DNA from: an uncultured Blautia sp.
Lineage (GTDB): Bacteria > Bacillota > Clostridia > Lachnospirales > Lachnospiraceae
NCBI GenBank assembly: GCA_900765525.1
Contig: CAAFRY010000122.1
Location: forward strand, 1-14,174
Reading direction: 5' to 3'
DNA: 14,174 bases
In this document: one piece after another, positions 1-5,207 of the stretch
Layout: every line of letters starts with the position of its first letter
Numbering within the stretch: the first letter of the stretch is position 1
Notes under the pieces: generated by a model
What the model was told of the DNA's origin: nothing
Database searches by the model: none
Seen by the model: the letters and a program-made list of their open reading frames with translations, nothing else
Program-made: the position numbers and the translations under genes

Positions 1-24
1 TGCCATCCACTTTAAATATCCTCA

Positions 25-133
25 CGTTTCACTGGCCTGCTTTTCCGATAGCACAGTTGTAAAAGCCTCAGCGTAGCCCGCTACGCCTGTGTTTTTACAA
101 CTGCACTCTCAAAAAAGCATTCTCGGTGAAACG
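25..133. repeat. Long imperfect inverted repeat (about 109-nt hairpin)
   Basis: Four nested complementary blocks form one long hairpin. CGTTTCAC (25-32) pairs with GTGAAACG (126-133). TGCTTTT (38-44) pairs with AAAAGCA (113-119). CAGTTGTAAAA (54-64) pairs with TTTTACAACTG (93-103). GCGTAG (71-76) pairs with CTACGC (81-86) around a four-base loop. The unpaired stretches between blocks are almost the same length on the two arms (5/6, 9/9 and 6/6 bases), as expected of a folded element rather than chance. No T-run follows, so it is not a standard terminator. It codes for nothing recognisable. It resembles an intergenic repeat or a MITE-like remnant; its class is not identified. Confidence 0.7.
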
Positions 134-140
134 GTAAGGC

Positions 141-158
141 AGTGTACTGGCACGTTCA
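141..158 (+). repeat. 18-bp motif shared with the right edge
   Basis: AGTGTACTGGCACGTTCA lies just after the long hairpin. It matches 14060-14077 at 17 of 18 bases, same strand, with weaker similarity for about 15 further bases. Here the motif is 3' of the hairpin; at the right edge it is 5' of one. It is probably a conserved end of a repeat family. Confidence 0.65.
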
Positions 159-221
159 TTTTCAGCATAATGGCGTAGTAGAAAGACCAAAAGCCAATTA
201 GAACCAGAAAAGGAGAAAAGA

Positions 222-806
222 ATGGCAAAAACAGAATGGAAGCCCGGAAATATGCTGTATCCCCTGCCGGTTGTCATGGTCACGGCGGCTGATGAGGAAG
301 GACATGACAACATTGTTACGGTGGCCTGGGCTGGAACCGTGTGTACCAATCCGCCTATGGTATCCATTTCCCTGCGTCCGGAGCGGTATTCTTATCCAAT
401 GATAAAGGAGACAGGGGAATTTGTAATAAATCTTACTACCGAGAAGCTGGCCTTTGCCACGGATTACTGTGGTGTGAAATCCGGCAGGGATGTGGATAAA
501 TTTAAAGAGGCAAAGCTTACAAGAGAGCCTGCCACTCATGTGGGCGCTCCGATGGTTCAGGAATCCCCGGTTTCTATTGAGTGCAGGGTGAGAGAGCAGA
601 AGGATTACGGAAGCCATAGTGTGTTTTTGGCGGATGTACTGGCCGTCCATGTGGATACGAAGTATATGGATGAAAAAGGAAAATTTGATTTGGCAAAAGC
701 CCAGCCTATTGTGTATTCCCACGGCGAGTATTACGGTCTGGGGAAAAAGCTGGGAACCTTTGGATACAGTATTAAAAAACAGAGAAAGAAGAGACAGAAA
801 AAATGA
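222..806 (+). CDS. Flavin reductase family protein (FMN-binding)
   Basis: 194-residue protein of the flavin-reductase-like, FMN-binding split-barrel family (the flavoredoxin / DIM6-NTAB type). Members bind FMN and carry out NAD(P)H- or ferredoxin-linked flavin or substrate reduction in the cytoplasm; the partner here is unknown. Family-like features are the N-terminal 'NMLYPLPVVMVTA' strand, the following 'NIVTVAWAGTVCTNPPMVSIS' segment (about residues 29-49) and 'GEFVINLT' near residue 66. The length is normal for the family. The start is ATG 222, preceded by AGGAG (211-215) at six bases. The lysine/arginine-rich C-terminus overlaps the next gene by four bases (ATGA), so the two are translationally coupled. 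I see no clear promoter in the 88 bases between the hairpin element and the gene. The family assignment is firm; the physiological substrate is not. Confidence 0.88.
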   Translation: MAKTEWKPGNMLYPLPVVMVTAADEEGHDNIVTVAWAGTVCTNPPMVSISLRPERYSYPMIKETGEFVINLTTEKLAFATDYCGVKSGRDVDKFKEAKLTREPATHVGAPMVQESPVSIECRVREQKDYGSHSVFLADVLAVHVDTKYMDEKGKFDLAKAQPIVYSHGEYYGLGKKLGTFGYSIKKQRKKRQKK

Positions 807-1303
807 AAGACAATATCGTACTGATTGGTATGCCCGGTTCTGGGAAAAGTACAGTAGGCGTAATCCTGGCCAAGGTGCTGGGATATGAGTTCTTGGATGC
901 GGATTTACTGATTCAGAAGCAGGAGAAGCGGCGTCTAAAGGAAATCATTGCCCAGGAGGGACAGGAGGGATTTCTGCGGATTGAGGGCCGGGTAAACGCC
1001 TCCATCCAGACAACCCAGTGTGTCATTGCCACAGGAGGAAGCGTGGTATACTGCAGGGAAGCCATGGAGCATTTAAAAGAAATCGGAACAATTATTTATC
1101 TGAAGCTGGATTACAACATATTAAAGCGGCGTCTTGGAAATCTTATTGGAAGAGGAGTAGTCTTGAAAGACGGACAGAGCCTGGAAGATTTGTATGAGGA
1201 GAGAGTGCCCTTGTATGAAAGCTATGCAGATGTGACTGTTGATGAAAAAAATACAGATGCAGAAGGGACTTTGCAGAAAATACTGGAAGTATTAAAGAAA
1301 TGA
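803..1303 (+). CDS. Shikimate-kinase-like P-loop kinase
   Basis: 166-residue cytoplasmic P-loop kinase of the shikimate kinase fold, which in AroK phosphorylates shikimate in the chorismate pathway. Visible features are Walker A GMPGSGKST (residues 9-17), the LDAD motif with D32 and D34, R59 in GFLRIE, a Walker-B-like ATGGS (76-80), a lid arginine R117 in GRGVV, and the late ERVPLYESYAD segment with R134. Two points differ from classical AroK: the third Gly of the GGG motif is Ser80, and the lid reads RGVV rather than the usual RPLL. The length suits the family (about 165-175). No other aro gene is nearby; the partner gene is a flavin reductase, overlapped by ATGA. The usual automatic label would be shikimate kinase, but the substrate should be treated as probable rather than certain. 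No terminator is visible after the stop. Confidence 0.82.
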   Translation: MKDNIVLIGMPGSGKSTVGVILAKVLGYEFLDADLLIQKQEKRRLKEIIAQEGQEGFLRIEGRVNASIQTTQCVIATGGSVVYCREAMEHLKEIGTIIYLKLDYNILKRRLGNLIGRGVVLKDGQSLEDLYEERVPLYESYADVTVDEKNTDAEGTLQKILEVLKK

Positions 1304-1358
1304 CAGAATAAAGGCAAGGGGGAGTTCAAGAAGAGCCACGGTTAAATCTTAATTTTTA

Positions 1359-1387
1359 TTTACAAAACCAAGTAACTGTTATATTAT
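1359..1387 (+). promoter_or_regulatory. Candidate sigma-A promoter for murA
   Basis: TTTACA (1359-1364) and TATTAT (1382-1387) are separated by 17 bases, each one mismatch from consensus. An overlapping perfect TATAAT lies at 1385-1390, but at 20-base spacing. The resulting transcript would carry a leader of about 200 bases before murA. Confidence 0.55.
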
Positions 1388-1415
1388 AATGGTTAAGCCA
1401 TAAAATAGTAATATC

Positions 1416-1454
1416 CTCAGTCTATAAGGAGCCTTTGGCTTTTTGTACACTGAG
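1416..1454 (+). promoter_or_regulatory. 18-bp hairpin in the murA leader
   Basis: The arms at 1416-1433 and 1437-1454 pair along 18 positions with a single C-C mismatch and three G-U pairs, around a TTT loop. The 3' arm contains five T after GGC, so the inner part (AGCC/GGCT then TTTT) could act as a weak terminator while the full arm masks it. This is the most structured part of the leader between the promoter and murA. Its function is unknown. Confidence 0.5.
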
Positions 1455-1493
1455 AGCAGGGATTTTTGAGTATAAATATAGAGGAAAGATAGA

Positions 1494-1581
1494 GCAGCCG
1501 GGCTTATTCTGGATACAGAAAACAGGCTGCACTGCCTGTTTGGGGACAGGCAGGTATAAATATAGACAGGCTTCAAAGCCT
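1494..1581 (+). promoter_or_regulatory. Mutually exclusive hairpins in the murA leader
   Basis: GCCTGT (1534-1539) can pair with any of three ACAGGC copies: 1522-1527 (extended to AAACAGGC/GCCTGTTT, 8 bp), 1546-1551 (extended to CTGCCTGT/ACAGGCAG, 8 bp) and 1566-1571. GCAGCC (1494-1499) can also pair with GGCTGC (1525-1530), overlapping the first of these. AGGCT/AGCCT (1568-1572/1577-1581) forms a small hairpin just before the ribosome site. Competing folds of similar strength are typical of attenuators, but no ligand-binding RNA class is recognised. Confidence 0.35.
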
Positions 1582-1599
1582 AAAATAAGAGGTGTGTAT

Positions 1600-2892
1600 A
1601 TGGAACAGTATGTTATCAAAGGCGGCAACCCATTAGTGGGAGAGGTCGAGATTGGCGGTGCGAAAAATGCAGCCCTTGCTATTTTAGCAGCGGCAATTAT
1701 GACAGATGAAGCGGTACACATTGAAAATCTGCCGGATGTGCGGGACATAAATGTTCTGTTGGAGGCCATCCGGGAAATCGGCGCCTGCGTAGAGCGTATC
1801 AGCCCTACGGAAGTAAGGATTATGGGCGCTACCATTGGAAATGTTACGGTTGAATATGAATATATTAAGAAGATAAGAGCTTCCTATTACCTTTTAGGAG
1901 CCCTTTTAGGAAAATATAAAAATGCAGAGGTTCCTCTTCCGGGAGGCTGTAATATTGGAAGCCGTCCCATTGACCAGCATTTAAAGGGCTTCCGGGCTCT
2001 GGGCGCTTCTGTGGATATTATCCACGGAGCTGTTGTGGCAAAGGCGGAGGAGCTGAAAGGAAAGCATATCTTCCTGGATATGGTTTCTGTGGGCGCTACC
2101 ATCAATATCATGATGGCGGCAGCCATGGCTAATGGAAATACCACCATTGAGAATGCAGCTAAGGAGCCTCATGTGGTAGATGTGGCTAACTTTTTAAACA
2201 GCATGGGAGCCAACATCAAAGGTGCAGGAACAGATGTTATCCGTATCCGTGGTGTGGAGAAGCTTCACGGTACCAGCTATTCCATTATTCCGGACCAGAT
2301 AGAGGCGGGAACCTTCATGTGTGCTGCAGCAGCCACCATGGGAGATGTGATGGTAAAAAATGTAATTCCAAAGCATTTGGAGGCCACCACAGCCAAGCTG
2401 GAGGAAATCGGATGTCAGGTAGAGGAATTTGACGATGCTGTCCGTGTGGTTGCCAGCAAACGGCTGAAACGTACCAATGTGAAGACCATGCCATATCCCG
2501 GTTATCCAACGGATATGCAGCCCCAGTTTGCAGTGGCTCTGGCCCTGGCAGAGGGGACAAGCATTGTGACAGAGAGTATTTTCGAGAATCGTTTTAAATA
2601 TGCAGACGAGCTGGCCAGAATGGGCGCCAATATTAAGGTGGAAGGCAACACGGCCATTATTGACGGCGTGGAAAGGCTTACAGGAGCCAGAGTCAGCGCA
2701 CCGGATTTGAGAGCCGGAGCAGCCTTGGTAATTGCCGGCCTTGCAGCAGAAGGCTTTACTGTTGTAGACGATATTGTATATATCCAGAGAGGCTATGAGC
2801 GTTTTGAGGAGAAGCTGAGAAGCCTAGGAGCTGAGATTGAGAAGGTATCCAGCGAGAAAGAGCTGAAAAAATTCCAGCTTCGGGTTGGATGA
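1600..2892 (+). CDS. murA: UDP-N-acetylglucosamine 1-carboxyvinyltransferase (MurA)
   Basis: 430-residue cytoplasmic enzyme that transfers enolpyruvate from PEP to UDP-GlcNAc, the first committed step of peptidoglycan synthesis and the fosfomycin target. It shows the GGAKNAAL motif with K22/N23, the catalytic loop LPGGCNIGSRP with C117 (equivalent to E. coli Cys115), and YPTDMQPQF carrying the catalytic aspartate. Cys rather than Asp in the loop predicts the ordinary fosfomycin-sensitive form of the active site. The length is normal. The start is ATG 1600 after AGAGGTG (about 1588-1594), matching the canonical N-terminus MEQYVIKGG. An upstream in-frame TTG at 1435 would add 55 residues of leader sequence unlike MurA and is not used here. 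The gene appears monocistronic with its own promoter at 1359-1387. No clear terminator lies between its stop and the metK promoter. Clostridia often carry two murA paralogues; which one this is cannot be told. Confidence 0.96.
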   Translation: MEQYVIKGGNPLVGEVEIGGAKNAALAILAAAIMTDEAVHIENLPDVRDINVLLEAIREIGACVERISPTEVRIMGATIGNVTVEYEYIKKIRASYYLLGALLGKYKNAEVPLPGGCNIGSRPIDQHLKGFRALGASVDIIHGAVVAKAEELKGKHIFLDMVSVGATINIMMAAAMANGNTTIENAAKEPHVVDVANFLNSMGANIKGAGTDVIRIRGVEKLHGTSYSIIPDQIEAGTFMCAAAATMGDVMVKNVIPKHLEATTAKLEEIGCQVEEFDDAVRVVASKRLKRTNVKTMPYPGYPTDMQPQFAVALALAEGTSIVTESIFENRFKYADELARMGANIKVEGNTAIIDGVERLTGARVSAPDLRAGAALVIAGLAAEGFTVVDDIVYIQRGYERFEEKLRSLGAEIEKVSSEKELKKFQLRVG

Positions 2893-2901
2893 AATTACCC
2901 C

Positions 2902-2930
2902 TTGACGAACCGTGGAAAAAAGGGTATTGT
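2902..2930 (+). promoter_or_regulatory. Promoter of the SAM riboswitch-metK unit
   Basis: TTGACG (2902-2907, 5/6 to consensus) and TATTGT (2925-2930, 4/6) have an ideal 17-base spacing. Transcription would start near 2937, about 25 bases before the riboswitch P1 helix, and only ten bases separate murA's stop from the -35 box. Confidence 0.65.
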
Positions 2931-2962
2931 ATTAGACGAAAACTGAAAATAAGATATATTTT

Positions 2963-3061
2963 CTCTTATTCAGAGTGATGGAGTTACATAGGAACTGTGA
3001 AGTCACGGCAACCCCGCATAGCGGAAGGTGCCAGCCTGAGCGAGTATTCGAACAATAAGAG
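2963..3061 (+). ncRNA. SAM-I (S-box) riboswitch aptamer
   Basis: This is a metabolite-sensing leader RNA that binds S-adenosylmethionine and shuts off downstream expression. The P1 helix is CTCTTATT (2963-2970) with AATAAGAG (3054-3061). The 5' core CAGAGTGATGGAG (2971-2983), the ACGGCAACC segment (3005-3013) and the GGAAGGTGCCAGCCTGAGC segment (3023-3041) match the conserved S-box joining regions. A terminator follows (3082-3105) and metK lies downstream, the expected target for SAM feedback. The class call is firm; the antiterminator pairing was not resolved by eye. Confidence 0.94.
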
Positions 3062-3081
3062 GAGTCATTTAAAGATAAAAT

Positions 3082-3105
3082 GGGTCCGCTTAGCCGGGCC
3101 CTTTT
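3082..3105 (+). terminator. SAM riboswitch expression-platform terminator
   Basis: The stem is GGGTCCG (3082-3088) with CGGGCCC (3095-3101), seven pairs including one G-U, followed by TTTT (3102-3105). It lies about 20 bases after the aptamer P1 helix, the usual position for a SAM-dependent attenuator. TCCGCT (3085-3090) can also pair with AGCGGA inside the aptamer (3020-3025), a possible but unproven alternative fold. Confidence 0.8.
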
Positions 3106-3218
3106 GTTATTCTATAGGAATTCCTTTGAATTTCCTGTGGAACAAGAAGCTCTCCGGGCAGGAGCGCACTGGGTTGGAGAGGAGTTATGTCGCTAAAGCG
3201 ACCCAACCCAGGCGGAGA
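3106..3218 (+). repeat. Structured intergenic repeat, copy A
   Basis: First of two related copies (the second is 10503-10619). Over the core, 3152-3218 matches 10553-10619 at 61 of 67 positions. The 5' part is a hairpin, TTCTATAGG (3110-3118; the loop contains CCTTTG) with CCTGTGGAA, where two G-U pairs replace the A-U pairs of copy B. The core adds CTGGGTTG (3169-3176) with CAACCCAG (3204-3211), enclosing GTCGC (3189-3193) with GCGAC (3198-3202). GCTCTCC (3149-3155) can pair with GGAGAGC (3214-3220). The copy begins directly after the riboswitch terminator T-run and lengthens the metK leader. It contains AGGAG-TT-ATG opening a short reading frame. The repeat family is not identified by name. 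Confidence 0.85.
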
Positions 3219-3279
3219 GCCCTGCCGGGCGGAATGTACACGCCGCAATAAGGTAACTTACCGTTTTGATTTCGGCTGA
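3187..3279 (+). other. Possible 30-codon micropeptide frame in repeat copy A
   Basis: ATG 3187 follows GGAGAGGAGTT and opens 30 codons ending at TGA 3277-3279. The first 15 residues read MSLKRPNPGGEPCRA. Copy B encodes the same peptide, with Ser for Pro at residue 12 and Lys for Arg at residue 14. All four nucleotide differences in the first 11 codons are synonymous. The frame ends before metK and is out of frame with it. It could be a real micropeptide, an upstream ORF, or a side effect of conserved RNA structure; the number of differences is too small to decide. Confidence 0.25.
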
Positions 3280-3349
3280 AGAAATGAACCGGTGTGAGAA
3301 AATGACAGAAAGAGAAAATATACGCCAGAAAATAAAAAGGAGATGTATT

Positions 3350-4540
3350 ATGGAAAAAAGACTGTTTACTTCAGAATCAGTAACAGAGGGACATCCGGAT
3401 AAAATGTGCGACGCTATTTCCGACGCTATTCTGGATGCCCTTATGGAAAAGGACCCCATGAGCCGTGTGGCCTGCGAGACAGCGGCTACAACGGGAATGG
3501 TGATGGTCATGGGAGAGATTACCACCAGCGCTTATGTGGATATTCCTAAAATTGTAAGAGACACGGTAAGAGAAATCGGATATACCAGGGCAAAGTACGG
3601 CTTTGACGCAGATACCTGTGGTGTGATTACTACCATTGACGAGCAGTCCGCAGATATTGCCATGGGTGTTGATAAGGCTCTGGAGGCTAAGGAGAATAAA
3701 ATGTCTGAGGAGGAGCTGGAGGCTATCGGCGCAGGAGACCAGGGAATGATGTTCGGTTTTGCCACAGACGAAACCCCGGAATATATGCCTTATCCTATTG
3801 CACTGGCTCACCAGCTGTCCAGACAGCTCACCAAGGTGCGCAAAGACGGTACGCTTACTTATTTAAGACCTGACGGAAAGACACAGGTTACTGTGGAATA
3901 TGATGAGAATGACAGACCTATTCGCCTGGATGCAGTTGTTCTTTCAACTCAGCATGACCCGGATGTAAGCCAGGAGCAGATTCATGCAGATATTAAAAAG
4001 TATGCGTTTGACCCTATCCTTCCCAAGGAGATGGTTGACGCAGACACTAAATTTTTCATCAATCCCACCGGACGCTTTGTCATTGGCGGCCCTCACGGTG
4101 ACAGCGGACTGACCGGACGTAAGATTATCGTGGATACCTACGGCGGATACGCCCGTCACGGCGGCGGCGCTTTTTCCGGAAAGGACTGCACTAAGGTGGA
4201 CCGTTCCGCAGCCTATGCGGCCAGGTATGTGGCCAAGAACATTGTTGCAGCAGGACTGGCCAAGAAGTGTGAGATTCAGCTTTCCTATGCTATCGGTGTG
4301 GCTCGTCCCACTTCTGTTATGGTAGATACCTTCGGAACAGGAGTTGTTTCCGACAGCCGTCTGGTAGAGATTATCCGGGAAAACTTTGATTTAAGACCGG
4401 CTGGCATTATCAAAATGCTGGATTTACGCCGTCCTATCTATAAACAGACAGCAGCTTACGGACATTTCGGAAGAAATGATTTGGATTTGCCATGGGAGAA
4501 GCTGGATAAAGTAGAATTATTAAAGAAGTACCTGGGATAA
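3350..4540 (+). CDS. metK: S-adenosylmethionine synthetase (methionine adenosyltransferase)
   Basis: 396-residue cytoplasmic enzyme that makes SAM from methionine and ATP, releasing phosphate and pyrophosphate. Diagnostic motifs are TEGHPDK with H15 and D17 at the active site, GAGDQG (127-132), [13 protein letters not shown] (246-258) and the P-loop-like GGGAFSGKD (271-279). The length is typical. The start is ATG 3350, preceded by AGGAG (3338-3342) at seven bases and giving the canonical N-terminus [18 protein letters not shown]. An in-frame ATG further upstream at 3266 would add 28 non-conserved residues. The gene is expressed from the promoter at 2902-2930 through the SAM-I riboswitch and its terminator, so its product feeds back on its own synthesis. 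The repeat between riboswitch and gene makes the leader unusually long. A hairpin terminator at 4573-4609 closes the unit. Confidence 0.98.
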   Translation: MEKRLFTSESVTEGHPDKMCDAISDAILDALMEKDPMSRVACETAATTGMVMVMGEITTSAYVDIPKIVRDTVREIGYTRAKYGFDADTCGVITTIDEQSADIAMGVDKALEAKENKMSEEELEAIGAGDQGMMFGFATDETPEYMPYPIALAHQLSRQLTKVRKDGTLTYLRPDGKTQVTVEYDENDRPIRLDAVVLSTQHDPDVSQEQIHADIKKYAFDPILPKEMVDADTKFFINPTGRFVIGGPHGDSGLTGRKIIVDTYGGYARHGGGAFSGKDCTKVDRSAAYAARYVAKNIVAAGLAKKCEIQLSYAIGVARPTSVMVDTFGTGVVSDSRLVEIIRENFDLRPAGIIKMLDLRRPIYKQTAAYGHFGRNDLDLPWEKLDKVELLKKYLG

Positions 4541-4572
4541 AAGGCCGGGCAAAAACACAGACAAAAGAAAAG

Positions 4573-4615
4573 CGGTATGAAAGCAGGTGGCAAAGCCTCT
4601 TTCATACCGTTATTT
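4573..4615. terminator. Shared terminator of metK and the convergent XRE gene
   Basis: CGGTATGAAAG (4573-4583) pairs perfectly with CTTTCATACCG (4599-4609), 11 bp. T-rich sequence follows on the plus strand (TTATTTG). On the minus strand the hairpin is followed by CTTTTCTTTTG. It lies between two genes pointing at each other, so it probably serves both. Confidence 0.7.
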
Positions 4616-4665
4616 GTTTTGGTGCTATTCTATTGCTTTTTTAGGGGTTCAAACAATAAAATAAA

Positions 4666-5007
4666 TTATTCTGTTTCTTCCTCCTGCCGGAGGCTTGCTT
4701 TTAAAGTTTTCAAAGTCTCCAGGAGAATATGCTTTTCTTTCGGTGTACAATCTTCCAGAAGAGCGCTGATTTCTTCGTCCAGGATAACAGAGGAGGAAGC
4801 AACATAGCCGCAGGCCAGTTCGTCAACAGATACATTCAGGGCATTGGCAATGTCAAAGAGACACTCTACACTAAGCTTGGTCTTACCTGTTTCAATATGA
4901 CTGATATGCTGTACAGAATAATCGGCCTGTTCTCCCAGCATTTGCTGCGTCATCTTCAGTTTTTCACGATAAAGCCGTATCCGCTGCCCTAATTTTAAGT
5001 AATCCAT
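4666..5007 (-). CDS. XRE-family helix-turn-helix transcriptional regulator
   Basis: 113-residue DNA-binding protein. Residues about 7-62 form an HTH_3 (Cro/C1-type) domain: LGQRIRLYREKLKMTQQML, then the recognition-helix region YSVQHISHIETGKTKLS, then LFDIANALNVSVDEL. The roughly 50-residue C-terminal tail is acidic at its end (EEETE), helical in character and rich in Leu/Lys/Glu, with no recognised ligand domain. The start is ATG (complement of 5005-5007) with AGGAG eight bases upstream. A minus-strand promoter lies at 5034-5062. The gene is convergent with metK and divergent from the beta-CASP nuclease gene, sharing a 200-base intergenic region that contains a 7-bp inverted repeat. That arrangement suggests autoregulation and perhaps control of the divergent gene; this is inference. 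Single-HTH regulators of this size are common in Clostridia and their targets vary. Confidence 0.9.
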   Translation of the reverse strand: MDYLKLGQRIRLYREKLKMTQQMLGEQADYSVQHISHIETGKTKLSVECLFDIANALNVSVDELACGYVASSSVILDEEISALLEDCTPKEKHILLETLKTLKASLRQEEETE

Positions 5008-5033
5008 ATGCTGCGCTCCTGAAATTTTTTTAT

Positions 5034-5062
5034 ATTATATGCATAATTCCTCTAGTTGATAA
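5034..5062 (-). promoter_or_regulatory. Candidate promoter of the XRE regulator
   Basis: On the minus strand, TTATCA (5062-5057) and a perfect TATAAT (5039-5034) are separated by 17 bases, ending about 27 bases upstream of the start codon. Confidence 0.55.
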
Positions 5063-5077
5063 ATGGAGTATATAGAG

Positions 5078-5095
5078 AAACTATCTATATAGTTT
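5078..5095. promoter_or_regulatory. Inverted repeat, possible operator
   Basis: AAACTAT (5078-5084) and ATAGTTT (5089-5095) are exact inverted repeats with a four-base spacer, just upstream of the minus-strand -35 box in a divergent intergenic region. Size and symmetry suit a dimeric XRE repressor, but only one such site is visible and no target motif is known. Confidence 0.35.
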
Positions 5096-5136
5096 TAATA
5101 AAATGCAAATTTTTTGGATACATATGGTGAATATCT

Positions 5137-5166
5137 CTGTCCCCATAGAGGGCTTTGAGTTATAAT
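5137..5166 (+). promoter_or_regulatory. Weak candidate promoter of the beta-CASP nuclease gene
   Basis: A perfect TATAAT at 5161-5166 has only a poor -35 partner (CTGTCC, 5137-5142, 18-base spacing). Transcription from here would give a leader of about 35 bases. Activator or operator involvement is possible. Confidence 0.3.
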
Positions 5167-5207
5167 AGTCATATAAACTTATATTTTACTGCAAAGGGGG
5201 TTTTCTT

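Noticed and set aside
25..133. Left-edge hairpin as an intrinsic terminator
   Set aside because: No T-run follows either arm on either strand, and the multi-block length is unlike a terminator.
1435..1599. TTG-initiated 55-residue extension of MurA
   Set aside because: It runs through a structured leader, lacks MurA similarity and is beaten by ATG 1600 with a good ribosome site and canonical N-terminus.
2997..3251. 84-codon open frame across the SAM riboswitch and repeat A
   Set aside because: It covers a firm riboswitch and its terminator and has no ribosome site; it is a by-product of structured RNA and repeat sequence.
3266..3349. Upstream in-frame start for MetK
   Set aside because: The added residues are not conserved; ATG 3350 has AGGAG and gives the family N-terminus.
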